NCBI GenBank assembly: GCA_016872775.1
Contig: VGZA01000019.1
Location: 36,385 to 100,384 of the forward strand
Source: Planctomycetota bacterium
GTDB lineage: Bacteria; Planctomycetota; Planctomycetia; Pirellulales; Pirellulaceae
Reading direction: 5' to 3'
Length of the DNA stretch: 64,000 bases
Shown one piece after another: positions 44,036-54,463 of the stretch (position 1 is its first letter; each line of letters starts with the position of its first letter). Position numbers and translations under genes: made by a program. The notes beneath the pieces are model-generated. The model was not told the DNA's origin. It did no database searches and saw only the letters and a program-made list of their open reading frames with translations.

Positions 44036-45502
44036 TCAAGCCACGATCGGATGCACCACATTGCCGTGGACATCGGTGAGCCGGTAGTCGCGACCCTGGA
44101 ACCGGTAGACAAGTCGCGTGTGATCAAATCCAAGCAAGTGCAGGATGGTCGCTTGCAAGTCGTGGACATGGACTTTGTCGCGCGCCACCGAGAAACCCAG
44201 TTCGTCCGACTCGCCGTACATCGTACCGCCCTTGATCCCACCCCCGGCAAGCCAGAGCGAATAGCAATCCGGGAAATGGTCGCGTCCGAGAATATTACTG
44301 GCGGCGGTGCGTCCTTCGCGGAACGGAGTGCGTCCAAATTCGCCACTGCACACGATCAAGGTATCGTGCAACAGGCCACGCTGCTTCAGATCGTTGATCA
44401 AGGCGGCCACCGGCTTGTCCATGGTTGCGCATTTCTTGGTCAGCCCGTCGGTGAGTCCTTCGCCGGGCCCCGTCCCATGGAAGTCCCAACCCCAGTCGAA
44501 GAGCTGCACGTAACGCACCCCTTGTTCCACGAGCCGCCGGGCCAACAGGCAGTTGTTTGCGAAACTGGCCTGCCCTGGTTGAGCACCGTAATCGTCGAGC
44601 ACCTGCTGGGACTCGCGCGTAATATCCATCACCTCGGGCACCGACGTCTGCATGCGGAACGCCAATTCGTACTGGGCGATTCGCGTCGCCGTTTCCGGGT
44701 GTCCGAGTTCTTTGCCCTGGATGGCGTTGAGTTCGTGCAGAGCATCAAGACTCAGCCGACGCAGTTCCCGGTCCATGCCGGAAGGATCCGAAGAATAGAG
44801 CACCGGATCGCCTTTGGATCGACATTGAACGCCCTGGAATACCGACGGCAGGAAGCCGCTGCCGAACGAATTTTTGCCGCCGTTGGGCTGCACACCGCTG
44901 GAGATCAGCACGACAAAGCCGGGTAGATTCTCGTTTTCCGATCCGAGTCCATAGGTGGTCCAGGCGCCGAGTGACGGTCGACCGGAACGCGGCGAACCGG
45001 TGTACAGTAATAACTCGGCCGGCGCGTGATTGAACTGCTCGGTGAACATCGAACGGATCACGCAGAGATCATCCGCGACGCCGTGGAGATGGGGGATCGC
45101 GTCCGAGAGCCAGACACCACCCTGGCCATGTTGAGCGAATTGGCGCGGTGTTCCCAGGAGTTTCGGTGTGCCGGTCGTGAACGCGAACCGCTTACCTTCG
45201 ACAAACGAGCGTGGTGCATCTTGCCCGTTCAATCGCACCAGTTCGGGTTTGTAATCGTAGAGGTCGAGATGGGGAGGAGAACCGGTCAGATGCAGGTAGA
45301 TCACACGGCGGGCGCGCGGCTGGAAATGCGGCTCGCGCGGTTGCAATGGGTTGGTGGTCCGCTCGGCGGCAGGCGTCGCGTCCGCCGACATCAGCGTCGA
45401 CAGGGCCAGTGCACCGAGACCAACCTGGCAGTCGCCGAGAAATGTGCGGCGGGTCTGTTGCCGCAACCGGGCGATTTCGGACGGAAGTTGTGTCTTTGCC
45501 AT
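44036..45502 (-). CDS. DUF1501 protein with Tat signal (second copy)
   Basis: 488 residues from ATG 45502, with AAGGAA six bases upstream. Twin-arginine signal RQQTRRTFLGDCQVGLGALA. The core again has FQPRARRVIYLHLTGSPPHL, NHAPAELLLYTGSPRSGRP, FDWGWDFHG and CSGEFGRTPFREGRT, ending with VHDLQATILHLLGFDHT. It is a paralogue of the DUF1501 protein at 39993-41480, clearly diverged. It follows the second DUF1549/1553 gene by 48 bases. The pairing of one DUF1553 and one DUF1501 gene suggests that the two proteins act together, perhaps on a common polymer; this is inference. Confidence 0.92.
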   Translation of the reverse strand: MAKTQLPSEIARLRQQTRRTFLGDCQVGLGALALSTLMSADATPAAERTTNPLQPREPHFQPRARRVIYLHLTGSPPHLDLYDYKPELVRLNGQDAPRSFVEGKRFAFTTGTPKLLGTPRQFAQHGQGGVWLSDAIPHLHGVADDLCVIRSMFTEQFNHAPAELLLYTGSPRSGRPSLGAWTTYGLGSENENLPGFVVLISSGVQPNGGKNSFGSGFLPSVFQGVQCRSKGDPVLYSSDPSGMDRELRRLSLDALHELNAIQGKELGHPETATRIAQYELAFRMQTSVPEVMDITRESQQVLDDYGAQPGQASFANNCLLARRLVEQGVRYVQLFDWGWDFHGTGPGEGLTDGLTKKCATMDKPVAALINDLKQRGLLHDTLIVCSGEFGRTPFREGRTAASNILGRDHFPDCYSLWLAGGGIKGGTMYGESDELGFSVARDKVHVHDLQATILHLLGFDHTRLVYRFQGRDYRLTDVHGNVVHPIVA

Positions 45503-45550
45503 AACCGGTTCCTTGAATTTACGAAGCGCGAATTCGGCGAGGTTGCGAGA

Positions 45551-48500
45551 TCATCGCTTCATGAAAAGTTCATCCAGATTCAGCAGGACATTACTGACAA
45601 CGGTCCAGGCCGCGAGTTCCTCCGCCGCGATGCCGGCCGGTAACGGTCCCAGAGGATCGGTCGCCATTTTCATCGCACGTTCCGGCGATTGCGCGAAACG
45701 GGCTCGTGATTCGTGGTAAAGCTGAACAAGCCGAGCGCACTCGCTATCGCTGGGTCGTCGCGCCAGACAGGTACGAAAGCCGAAAACAACTCGAGCGGCC
45801 GTAAGCGTATCGGAATCGGGTCCGTTGCCGGCGGCCTCCGGTTCGGACGGCGCATGGCTGGCGATGCGCCGCGCTAACGCCTGGGCCGCTTCGATGTAAA
45901 CCGGGTCATTCAGCGTGACGAGAGCCTGCAGCGGCGTATTCGTGCGCCCACGCCGCAAGGTACAGACTTCTCGATTAGGCGCATCGAACGCGGCCATCGA
46001 CGGGTAGGGATTCGACCGCCGCCAGGTCGTATAGAGACCCCGCCGATGCCGATCCTCGCCGTCGCTTGTCGCCCAATCGATCCCACTGCCGAACGCCGCC
46101 GATAACCCAATGGCCGGCTGCGGTGGATTGACCGACGCGCCGAACATCTTTGGGCTCAACAAACCACTGACCGCTAACGCCTGGTCGCGGATCGTCTCCG
46201 CCGACATGCGAAACCGCGGCCCCCGCGCCAGCAGGCGGTTGTCCGGGTCCCGATCGTACAACTCCGGCGTCACCATCGACGATTGCCGATAGGTCGCCGA
46301 AGTCACCATCAACTTCAACATCGCCTTCACGTTCCAACCGCTCTCCATGAACTCGCTCGCCAGCCAATCCAACAGCTCGGGGTGCGAAGGCAACTCGCCC
46401 TGCGCGCCAAACTCCTCGCTGGTGCTGACGATCCCCACGCCGAACAGCTGCTCCCAGAATCGGTTCACGATCACACGAGCTGTGAGCGGGTTGTTGCGGT
46501 CGACGAGCCAATGGGCAAGTCCGAGGCGATTCCGCGGTGCGCCATCCGGAAACGGGTGAAATACCGCCGGCGTCGCTTCGTCGACCTCGTCGGAAAAATC
46601 CAGGAAATTACCGCGCAGTTGAATTCTGGTTTTCCGCCGTTCATTCGGTCCTCGTTCCTTCATGATCGGAATGGTCGTGAGCGGCTTGAGTTCCGCCAGC
46701 TGCTTGCGCAAGGCCGCCAACCGCTCACGGTCCGCCTGCAATTCGGGAGCGATGTTCATGTAGTAGCCGATCAATTCCTGTCGCTGCGCATCGTCGCGCT
46801 GGCTTTCGTCCCGCGTCAGGATCGCAAGGATATTTGCGGGGGTTCGAGCGAAGCTGGCCACCCGTTCGTCGCCGGTTACGCTCAAGCGAAATCGTCCGAT
46901 CGTGTGCTGCTCGTGCGGCGAATTCTGTTCGATCTGCAGCGAAAGCGTCACCCCGGCGACGATGTCGATCGGCGCGGCGGTCAAGAGCGTAACCTGGTGC
47001 GCGACGCCCGCCTGTCCCCCCACCCCCCAGCCCTTGCCGGGTTGCGGTTTGATCAAGAAACCGGCTTCAAATCCGGACTGCTGGTAATCGGCCAGCGCGG
47101 CCGCAAACTCGAGCGGCCGGACACCGCTGACGGCAAATTCGCCGGTCGGTTTGGGCGGCTCGCTGCGCGACTGCTCCCAGACCACTTCCCGCTTGTCATT
47201 CAGGACGGTGACACGGTAGGAATTCAAACGGGTTTCGGTGCCGTTGTCGGTCCGGTTCCAGACCACGATGCGGTCCAGTGGCTGCATGTCGAGCAGGTCG
47301 ACTTCCCACCACGGATCGTCCGCCACCGCCGTATGCGAAACCGATCGGTTCTCATAGCGACCGTCGGTATTGCCATCGATCGCCAACTCGGCCGGTCCGT
47401 TGTAATCGGTGCTGACCTGGGTTGCCTTGCCCGACGTGGCGAGATTTTTCGGTCCCTGAAAAACCTGAACTTCTGCCAGGTGCAAGTACGCCTGCTTGCC
47501 TTGCAGGACCACGCGGACATACCTGCCGGACTGCGGGCGATTCTCCGGCGGTTGCAACGCGGCGGCGATTTTCGAGACCACGAAGTTGCCGTTACCGTAA
47601 CCCGGTCCCTTCGACGGCAGCGCGTCGTCAGGCAGTGCTTCAATACGAACGGCCGTCAATCGACCCGCCTCCAGCGGCAACTCTAACGAATAGGTATCGG
47701 TCTTGGCTCCGGCCGCCACACGCAAGGTCTGATCGGATGCGTCGCGGACGATCGCGGACCCACTGGCCGCAGTCGCGGATCTCGGCGGCGGCATCTGCCA
47801 GACGAGATCTCTGGGGAATTCACGCGCCCAGCGGACGGCAGCCTCCCGCAAGGCGTCCGTCGGCGTCGCCAGTTTCCGCTCCAGGTTCCCGGCTTCCTCC
47901 GTCCACGTGTCGCGGTTGCGGATCTGGTCAACGCTGAATAACGAATGCAACGGGCTTTCATCGTTGCGGTCGGCATCCTGCGTGTTGTTGAAAAAAGCGA
48001 AAAGTTGGAAATACTCACGTTGGGAAAGCTGGTCATATTTGTGGTTGTGGCACTGGGCACAGTGGATCGTGGTTCCCATCCAGACCGCCATCGTCGTGTT
48101 GACGCGATCGACGATCGCAACATTGCGGAACTCTTCGTCGTCGGTACCGCCTTCGCTATTGGTTAAGGTATTGCGGTGGAAGGCAGTAGCGATTACCTGG
48201 GATTCTTTGGCGTCGGGAAGCAGGTCGCCCGCGATCTGCTCAAGGGTGAACTGGTCGAACGGCATGTTCGCATTGAGTGCTCGAATCACGTAATCGCGAT
48301 AGCCCCAGATCGTGCGGCGCGGGTCGTCCGCGTACCCGGCGGAATCGGCGTAACGGGCAAGATCGAGCCAGAGGTGGGCCCAGTGTTCGCCGAACGAATC
48401 GCGCTGCAACAGCCCGTCGATCAAGGCATCGTAGGCGATGGGGCTGTCATTCGTCAGGAATTTCTCCAGGTCCTCGATCAAAGGGGGAAGACCTGTAAGA

Positions 48501-49048
48501 TCGAGAAACGCGCGTCGGATAAGCGTCTCGCGGGAGGCGGCCTCCGAAGGACGCATTCTCTCGCGAACCCGTCGCTCGGCGACAAAATGGTCGATCGGAT
48601 TTTTCGGCCATGCGGCGTCGTCGACCGCGGGAACAGCGGGCCGTTCAATCCGCCGGTAAGACCAATGCACCGAATACGCAGCGCCTTGCGCGATCCATGC
48701 TTTGAGCAGATTTCGCTCGTGGTCGTTCAGCAGGCGCCCGGACGATGGCGGCGGCATCCGTTCCTCGGGATCGGCCGAGAGAATCCGCCGCATCAGCTCG
48801 CTTTGTTCCGGGTGGCCCGGGACGATCGCCACCGTGCCGCCTTGATCGGCCGTCGCCCCGGCCAGCGTGTCCAGCCGCAATCCATTCATGCCCCCCTTCC
48901 GCTCGTTCGCGTCCGGTCCATGGCACTTGAAACAGGCGTTGGACAGGATGGGCCGGATGTCGCGATTGAAGTCAATCGTGAGTTCCTGACCCGATGCCCA
49001 TGCGCAGCTCGCGCCGAAGAGCAGAGTTAGCAGGTATCGCAACCCCAT
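45551..49048 (-). CDS. Cytochrome/DUF1549/DUF1553 protein with inserted F5/8-type C domain (second tandem copy)
   Basis: 1165 residues from ATG 49048, with GAGGA seven bases upstream. Signal peptide [20 protein letters not shown]. PSCyt1 motif [20 protein letters not shown] and ERMPPPSSG, then DUF1549 with [20 protein letters not shown]. About residues 495-630 hold a discoidin/F5-8C-like carbohydrate-binding module ([52 protein letters not shown]), which explains the extra 330 residues relative to the first copy. DUF1553 follows with [14 protein letters not shown]. The extra module suggests binding to a glycan substrate. Otherwise the domain order equals that of the copy at 41483-43981. Confidence 0.92.
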   Translation of the reverse strand: MGLRYLLTLLFGASCAWASGQELTIDFNRDIRPILSNACFKCHGPDANERKGGMNGLRLDTLAGATADQGGTVAIVPGHPEQSELMRRILSADPEERMPPPSSGRLLNDHERNLLKAWIAQGAAYSVHWSYRRIERPAVPAVDDAAWPKNPIDHFVAERRVRERMRPSEAASRETLIRRAFLDLTGLPPLIEDLEKFLTNDSPIAYDALIDGLLQRDSFGEHWAHLWLDLARYADSAGYADDPRRTIWGYRDYVIRALNANMPFDQFTLEQIAGDLLPDAKESQVIATAFHRNTLTNSEGGTDDEEFRNVAIVDRVNTTMAVWMGTTIHCAQCHNHKYDQLSQREYFQLFAFFNNTQDADRNDESPLHSLFSVDQIRNRDTWTEEAGNLERKLATPTDALREAAVRWAREFPRDLVWQMPPPRSATAASGSAIVRDASDQTLRVAAGAKTDTYSLELPLEAGRLTAVRIEALPDDALPSKGPGYGNGNFVVSKIAAALQPPENRPQSGRYVRVVLQGKQAYLHLAEVQVFQGPKNLATSGKATQVSTDYNGPAELAIDGNTDGRYENRSVSHTAVADDPWWEVDLLDMQPLDRIVVWNRTDNGTETRLNSYRVTVLNDKREVVWEQSRSEPPKPTGEFAVSGVRPLEFAAALADYQQSGFEAGFLIKPQPGKGWGVGGQAGVAHQVTLLTAAPIDIVAGVTLSLQIEQNSPHEQHTIGRFRLSVTGDERVASFARTPANILAILTRDESQRDDAQRQELIGYYMNIAPELQADRERLAALRKQLAELKPLTTIPIMKERGPNERRKTRIQLRGNFLDFSDEVDEATPAVFHPFPDGAPRNRLGLAHWLVDRNNPLTARVIVNRFWEQLFGVGIVSTSEEFGAQGELPSHPELLDWLASEFMESGWNVKAMLKLMVTSATYRQSSMVTPELYDRDPDNRLLARGPRFRMSAETIRDQALAVSGLLSPKMFGASVNPPQPAIGLSAAFGSGIDWATSDGEDRHRRGLYTTWRRSNPYPSMAAFDAPNREVCTLRRGRTNTPLQALVTLNDPVYIEAAQALARRIASHAPSEPEAAGNGPDSDTLTAARVVFGFRTCLARRPSDSECARLVQLYHESRARFAQSPERAMKMATDPLGPLPAGIAAEELAAWTVVSNVLLNLDELFMKR

Positions 49049-49351
49049 TGAATCGTCCTCGCTACAATTCCACTCGGGCATGATATTCCGGGGAGTCTGC
49101 CGTCGTTGGGCCTAGGTGCTATTGGGCGTGGCGGGGCCGGCAGGTGCCGAACAACGAAGGCAGGCCGCTGCCCCGATTTTTCGCTGGGCGGCGCGACTCC
49201 ATTATAACGAACAGAATCGTGTCGGGAAACGCAGCAAGCGAGCTCCTCCGCCGTCGGAATCGGGGGGGCCTGACGAATTGCCATCGATCCTAAATCAGCG
49301 CGTCGATCCGTAAACAGGTGGATCGCCGCCTTGTCGATCGTGCTTACTGCG

Positions 49352-51859
49352 TCAGCGCCGCCGCCGGTGGGTGACAAGCGATTCCTGCCATTGGCTGATG
49401 GCGCTGGCAAGCCCGTTCCAGGGGTCAAGTCCCGCAGGCGCCGACTCCGCGGCGCGGAAGACCGCATCCACCGAGCGCGGCCCCATCACTGGAGCCCACG
49501 AGGACGCTTCGCCTTCCGGGCTCCCGCCGCCTCGCGCTGCCGCGTTGAGCGTGTTGATCACCAGAATCGCATCCAGCGCGGCGACCAGATCATTCCCCGA
49601 CACGTCAACGAATGGCGGTGGCGCGATCGGGTAGTTCGGTGGGACTGGTAAACGCCCCGATCGATCGGCGAGCGTCGGATTGTTCAGCTCGTTGATCACC
49701 AGGATCGCGTCGAGCGGCGCGATGATCCCGTTGTCGTCAACATCCTCGGCGCGGCGCGGGTTGCGCCATGGATGCGGGTTGGCATCCTGCTTGAGCACGA
49801 ACAGGTCATAGGCACCCAGTACGCCATTTTTCTCAATAACCTCGAGGTAGTAGCGACCCGAGGCGGGAACGAACTGGTTCAGGATCAGCGGGTCGGTGTC
49901 GTCCAGAGTCCCCGTCTGCGACGATCCAAAGGAATTCGGGCCGAGAAAGGTATCATCGGCGACCGCGACCGGATTGCCATTCGCATCGAGCAGCCTCAGC
50001 CGGGCGTCAAAGCTCCCGGGTTCGGCATAGACCCCCGTGGCCAAAACCTGAGCCGTGAGCAGGTCGCCGGCAATCGCATCGATGGAATAGATGTCGACCT
50101 GAGCCGCCTGATCGAGAATTCCGCTTTCCAGATTGGCCGCTCGCAGGCCGAACAGGCCACGCGCCGTCAAGTCCTGTAAGGAAAGCGGCATGGCGGTCGC
50201 GATCGAATTGTGGCTGGCAACGATTTCGTTTTGACCGGGCAGGGTCTCGGCGGACGCGAAATGCGAGTAGAACAGCTTCGCGCGGGAGAGCAACGAAAGC
50301 CCGAATGACGCCGTGGAGCCGAAGCGACCGGCCTCCAACGGCGCAAGATTGTCGGCCGACATCGGGTCCCGATTCTGCACCGCGCCGGTGTTATCGTAAT
50401 TCAGCGACGTGATGTGAGGATCGCCGTAGGCGTCGGGACGCGCCAACCCCAGCATGGCGCCCACCTGCCGGGTCGCGTAATATCCCATGGCGGAACCGAG
50501 CACGGAAAGAAACTGCGACCGCGAGAGATTGGCCAGCGAACCATCGAAGAACTCGGCGGGAAACAGATAGGCGATTCCGCCTTCGTCCAGATTCAACCAG
50601 TCCTGTTCGGAAAGTCCCAGGCTTCCCGGCAGCGCACCGGCCACGTCGCCACGGCGATGGCCGAATCGAACCGACTCGAACTGCCCACGAACCGGTGGCG
50701 TCTCCAGAAATAACAGTCGGTAGTCCTTGAATCGCGCATCCAGGAACGCCTTGATCGAGGCCTTCAGGCTCGCGATCTCTCCCGCAGAAGGCGCCGCGAT
50801 GCCGAGTCGATTCGTCAACTCGGCGATGCGCTGCGAAAAATCGTCCACCGTGGTTCCCGCTCCGTAATCGAGAAAAAAGGGAAGGCGAGGAAGAATCACG
50901 TAATCGGCGTAGTTGATTCCCAAGGTGTTCTGACCTTGAAACGACAGGCCTGACTGCGCCAGCATCTCGGCCTCGGTCAACGTCGTCAGTCCCGCCTCAT
51001 AGCCGAGATTCAGTCCGGTGATCATCAAGTTGGAAATCACGGTCTGGGTGATCGTATGCGGCGTGACACCATCCACCACGAACGCGTTGGTCGCAGCGGT
51101 GCCCGAACTGTTCGTGATTGTCACTCCTCCAACCCGCCAACTGTTGACCGGCTGGGAATTCGTTCCCAACAGCCGGGCTTCCAGACCATGAAGGTCGAGC
51201 AGCGGCACGTGGTGCGCATTCGCCAGGTCGCGCAAGCCCGCGTTGACGCGATCGATGACCACGGATACCCGATCTCGCGTCGCAGCAATCGGCATGAACG
51301 ACCGGGCGGCGGGAGTCAGGCTCTCATCCGCGAGGTTGACCAGCAGGACTTTGGCATTGCTGAATCGAAGATCGGCGAGTGCGGTATCGAGCCGATCGAG
51401 GATCTGATTGACCAGCGCATCGACCTGGGACGGTGGCACCGTGCCGTTGATCAGCGATTGATAGGTCGGCTTATCGAGTCCAAAGTCCTCGGTGCCGATC
51501 ATCAGCACAGCGTGCGTCACGTCCCCGCTTGCAATCTGCCCCAACAACCCCTGCGTCTGCCCTTGGGCCTGCAGATCGGCGGAAGTCGCTCCTTTGCGGC
51601 CCCAGTTGTATTCGAAGCCTGACCGTCGCGGTTCGCCCCACCTGCCGGTCGGCCCCGTCGCGATCTGTCGTCCCGACTGAAGAATCTGGACCCAACTGGC
51701 GCCGACCCCAATCAGCTGATCGAAATACTCGTCGCTCAGCGCATCCCCCAGCACCCCTAGTCCATCGATCGGATCACCCGCAAACAGGTCCCGCAACTCC
51801 AGTCGTTCGATCCGCAGCCCTCGAGTTCGCCGTCTTGTCCGCTTCACGCTCATGCCCAT
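49352..51859 (-). CDS. Large secreted protein: degenerate SGNH, PPC and dockerin-like domains
   Basis: 835 residues from ATG 51859, with AAGG shortly upstream; ATG 51919 and TTG 51949 are alternatives. The N-terminus carries the LE-x-R motif LRIERLELRDLFAGD. Residues 30-270 follow the SGNH/GDSL hydrolase layout, but the nucleophile block reads GDALSDEYF where GDSLSD is expected and the GxND block is IGTEDF; only the final DGVTPH keeps its Asp and His. A middle part (around LGSAMGYYATRQVGAMLGLA) faintly resembles a matrixin whose HExxH is lost. A PPC domain with VDIYSIDAIAGDLLTAQ follows. Two dockerin-like repeats near 705-765 (DVDDNGIIAPLDAILVINEL, DVSGNDLVAALDAILVINTL) close the protein. Confidence 0.85.
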   Translation of the reverse strand: MGMSVKRTRRRTRGLRIERLELRDLFAGDPIDGLGVLGDALSDEYFDQLIGVGASWVQILQSGRQIATGPTGRWGEPRRSGFEYNWGRKGATSADLQAQGQTQGLLGQIASGDVTHAVLMIGTEDFGLDKPTYQSLINGTVPPSQVDALVNQILDRLDTALADLRFSNAKVLLVNLADESLTPAARSFMPIAATRDRVSVVIDRVNAGLRDLANAHHVPLLDLHGLEARLLGTNSQPVNSWRVGGVTITNSSGTAATNAFVVDGVTPHTITQTVISNLMITGLNLGYEAGLTTLTEAEMLAQSGLSFQGQNTLGINYADYVILPRLPFFLDYGAGTTVDDFSQRIAELTNRLGIAAPSAGEIASLKASIKAFLDARFKDYRLLFLETPPVRGQFESVRFGHRRGDVAGALPGSLGLSEQDWLNLDEGGIAYLFPAEFFDGSLANLSRSQFLSVLGSAMGYYATRQVGAMLGLARPDAYGDPHITSLNYDNTGAVQNRDPMSADNLAPLEAGRFGSTASFGLSLLSRAKLFYSHFASAETLPGQNEIVASHNSIATAMPLSLQDLTARGLFGLRAANLESGILDQAAQVDIYSIDAIAGDLLTAQVLATGVYAEPGSFDARLRLLDANGNPVAVADDTFLGPNSFGSSQTGTLDDTDPLILNQFVPASGRYYLEVIEKNGVLGAYDLFVLKQDANPHPWRNPRRAEDVDDNGIIAPLDAILVINELNNPTLADRSGRLPVPPNYPIAPPPFVDVSGNDLVAALDAILVINTLNAAARGGGSPEGEASSWAPVMGPRSVDAVFRAAESAPAGLDPWNGLASAISQWQESLVTHRRRR

Positions 51860-52072
51860 TTCGACCTTCCGCCCTCCGCCAATGGACAACCCTGTTTCGT
51901 CGCCGTCGCCTGATTTCATACTAACTGCGACCTGCGGAATTGAGAACAAAATTGCGTCTGTTAACCCCTGGATACCCTGATGGAATTCGGATACGGTGCT
52001 GGCGTCGTCGTCGCCGCTCCGTCGTTCTACCTGCGGCTTACGGTCGCCGTACCACGTCCGAGGAGAATTTCA

Positions 52073-53299
52073 ATGCGATTGTCAGTCACTTACGGGCTCG
52101 TGTTGCTGCCGGTCCTGTTCTCGTCGACGGCAGCGCGAACGGTCGGCGCAGCCGACTTCGATTCCGCCTTACTCTCGAAAATTGAAGCTCGCATGCGGCA
52201 GTTCGTCGACGAGCAGGAGATTTCCGGCGCCGTAACCGTCGTTGGCAGTTCCGCCGGTCTCGCACATCTCGTCGCCGTGGGCAGCCGCAACCTGGAACGT
52301 GGCGAGGCGATGACCGCCGACACGCTGTTTCGCATCGCTTCGATGACCAAGCCGGTTGTGGCGATGGGTATCATGAAGCTGGTGGAGTCGGGAGCGCTGT
52401 CGGTCGACGACCCGGTGGAAAAACACCTGCCGGAATTCCGCGGTCAGATGCTGGTCGCCGATCGCAAGGACGGTACGGTGACGTTGACGCGGTCACCACG
52501 CCCGATCACGCTGCGCGACCTGTTGACCCATACCTCCGGACTTCCGGGCGGTTATCCGGAAGGGTTTGGGGACGTCTACGGCCAGCGCGATCATGACTTG
52601 AATGAATCGGCGCTGGTGCAATCGCAGCGACCACTCGAATTCCCGCCCGGCTCGCGATGGGCCTACTGCAATTCGGGAATCGATCTGCTTGGTCGAATCA
52701 TCGAAATTCGTTCGGGGATGCGCTTCGACGAATTCCTGCAAAAACAGTTTTTCGAGCCGCTGGGAATGAACGACACGGCGATCTTTCCCAGCGCGGATCG
52801 ACAGGCGCGTACGGCCGTCGTCTACGAGAAAAAAGACGGCAAGTTGAACCCGGTGTCGCGACCGTTGATCGGCAATCCTGCAACCGCGCGTCATTCCATT
52901 CCCGCCGGGGGACTGTTTTCCACCGGGCCGGATCTGGCGGCGATGTACCAGATGCTGTTATGCGGCGGAGAATGGAAAGGCGTGCGCGTGCTGGCGACGG
53001 AGAGTTTGAAAACGATGACCCAACTGCAGACCGCCGAGCTGCCGTGCGGATTCGTCGAGGGAATGGGATTTGGATTTGGGTTCGCACACGTGCGCCAGCC
53101 GAAAGGCGTCACGCGCATGCTGTCTGCGGGCACTTTTGGCCACGGCGGAGCATTCGGTACGCAAGGCTGGATCGACCCGCGCCAGGACCTGTTTGTGATC
53201 TTGTTGATTCAGCGTTCAGGTCTACCCAACGGCGACGCATCGCCGATGCGCGACGTACTGCAGCAACTCGCGGTCGACGCGCTGCGTCCCCAACGATAA
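52073..53299 (+). CDS. Exported serine hydrolase, class C beta-lactamase family
   Basis: 408 residues from ATG 52073, with AGGAG seven bases upstream. A signal peptide (LSVTYGLVLLPVLFSSTAAR) precedes the beta-lactamase/transpeptidase fold. The SxxK motif is ASMTKPV near residue 89. The YxN motif is AYCNSG near 197. The HxG motif equivalent to KTG is FGHGGAFGTQG near 357. LLTHTSGLPGG is also typical. Such enzymes are esterases, D-aminopeptidases or beta-lactamase-like proteins; the true substrate is unknown. It is transcribed divergently from the SGNH-like gene, and its stop lies 5 bases from a convergent pseudogene. Confidence 0.9.
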   Translation: MRLSVTYGLVLLPVLFSSTAARTVGAADFDSALLSKIEARMRQFVDEQEISGAVTVVGSSAGLAHLVAVGSRNLERGEAMTADTLFRIASMTKPVVAMGIMKLVESGALSVDDPVEKHLPEFRGQMLVADRKDGTVTLTRSPRPITLRDLLTHTSGLPGGYPEGFGDVYGQRDHDLNESALVQSQRPLEFPPGSRWAYCNSGIDLLGRIIEIRSGMRFDEFLQKQFFEPLGMNDTAIFPSADRQARTAVVYEKKDGKLNPVSRPLIGNPATARHSIPAGGLFSTGPDLAAMYQMLLCGGEWKGVRVLATESLKTMTQLQTAELPCGFVEGMGFGFGFAHVRQPKGVTRMLSAGTFGHGGAFGTQGWIDPRQDLFVILLIQRSGLPNGDASPMRDVLQQLAVDALRPQR

Positions 53300-53304
53300 G
53301 CGTG

Positions 53305-53740
53305 CTAAGGCGAGGCAGTTTGCAAGGGTGCGAGGAACTTGAACAACTCGCGCGTCGCCGCGTTGTCCGGCTGACCGAGATCGGCGTTGAGTTTGTTATG
53401 TGTGGTTTCGCTGGCGCCAAACAAAGTCACCGGGACTCCCGCCGACTCCAGGACCCCGGAAAGACGCCTGGCCTGCGCGGTAACGTCCGGGTGCCCCGCC
53501 ACGTACAGAACCAGGAAAGGAGGAATTCCCTTTCCCTGCGCCACGTGCGTTACCGCGGAAAACTCTTTGTGTTTTTTCGGATCATTTCCAAACCTGACGC
53601 TCGTCCGCCGGATCGGCATAGGGAACGTTGGACCGGACACTTTGCGATTGCGCCACCGCTGCCAGCAGCAGGATGCCGACGAAGGACCCAAGCAGCAGTC
53701 TTCCCCGAAAAACGATGAGATCTGATTTCTATTGCGTCAT
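53305..53740 (-). pseudogene. Alpha/beta-hydrolase (esterase) pseudogene with internal deletion
   Basis: ATG 53740 follows GAGGAG at seven bases but meets a TAG after three codons (53731-53729). In the same frame the sequence then encodes a signal peptide ([20 protein letters not shown]) and the opening of a mature esterase ([15 protein letters not shown]). Near 53588-53598 the homology jumps to another frame and to the C-terminal end of the family: [40 protein letters not shown] and a late [11 protein letters not shown] with the catalytic-His region. The middle of the gene, including the GxSxG nucleophile, is missing. The gene is therefore dead through a nonsense codon plus an out-of-frame internal deletion. 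Confidence 0.75.
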
Positions 53741-53803
53741 CCTTTCGCTCCTCGCCGGTAAGGCATGTTCTTCGCATTCAAGAAACCGCACGGTCGCGCG
53801 CGA

Positions 53804-54193
53804 TCAAGCCGTAAGCGGCTGCCACAGACCGATCGTGTTTCCTTCGCTGTCTTTCACTTGAGCATAAATACCCATCCCCAAGATCTCGTGCGGACCAAGC
53901 ACATGTGCGCCGCCAGCGGCAACGACATCCTTGATGCGCTGTTCGCACGACGCAACCTCCAGCACAATCACCGGACTGTTCGAGCCACCGCCCTCCCCAC
54001 GCGGATAGCTGCCGCCATTGATGCCTCCAGGCCGTTTAGGCGAGAACGACTCGTCCAATTCCGTCGTGATCACAAACATGTAAGGCATGTCTCCCGGAGC
54101 CGGCATGAACTGCCAGTCGAACACATCCGAGTAGAACTTCTCCATGCGACTCTTGTCCGAGTACGGAACTTCGAAATGACAAACGCGGTCCAC
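53804..54193 (-). CDS. VOC family (glyoxalase-like) protein
   Basis: 129 residues. It begins MDRVCHFEVPYSDKSRMEKF and continues with FYSDVFDWQF, a hallmark of vicinal-oxygen-chelate proteins. The second half has VVAAGGAHVLGPHEI and QVKDSEGNTIGLWQP, including the last metal-ligand-type position of the fold; as in many small members the Glu is near VKDSEGN. Function could range from glyoxalase or dioxygenase to antibiotic-binding protein. Cytosolic, no signal peptide. It lies 63 bases downstream, in its own direction, of nothing else but upstream of the esterase pseudogene. Confidence 0.85.
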   Translation of the reverse strand: MDRVCHFEVPYSDKSRMEKFYSDVFDWQFMPAPGDMPYMFVITTELDESFSPKRPGGINGGSYPRGEGGGSNSPVIVLEVASCEQRIKDVVAAGGAHVLGPHEILGMGIYAQVKDSEGNTIGLWQPLTA

Positions 54194-54463
54194 GGCACTG
54201 TCCTGAAATCAACAGGGATAAGAACGATCACTCACGATGCGCCACCGGCAAGCGTTGAAGACTGGCAAATGAACGCGAATGCACTGTCAACGCGCCGGAC
54301 GAATACCGACAGCACACAACGCAAGCGATAGCTTCTCAAATGTTCCTGCCTCAAGCAATGCAATGGCGACAGATTTCATTCAGCCCAGTAGCGCCGTAGT
54401 TGCTGGGGTAGAGCGCCGCAGCACCTGTGGTGTTGTTCGAGGTTATCACGGGCGATATGCCGA
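54194..54463. other. Intergenic gap, no gene seen
   Basis: 270 bases between the VOC gene and the small membrane-protein gene, both on the minus strand. It contains the VOC promoter, which I could not define. Short open frames are present but have no ribosome-binding site or recognisable product. Confidence 0.35.

Noticed and set aside
46283..47686. A 467-codon plus-strand open frame inside the large DUF1553 gene
   Set aside because: Antisense to conserved DUF1553 and F5/8C-like motifs; no ribosome-binding site.
51980..52072. A longer N-terminus for the serine hydrolase
   Set aside because: ATG 52073 has a good AGGAG and is followed directly by a signal peptide; the upstream codons would place charged residues ahead of it.
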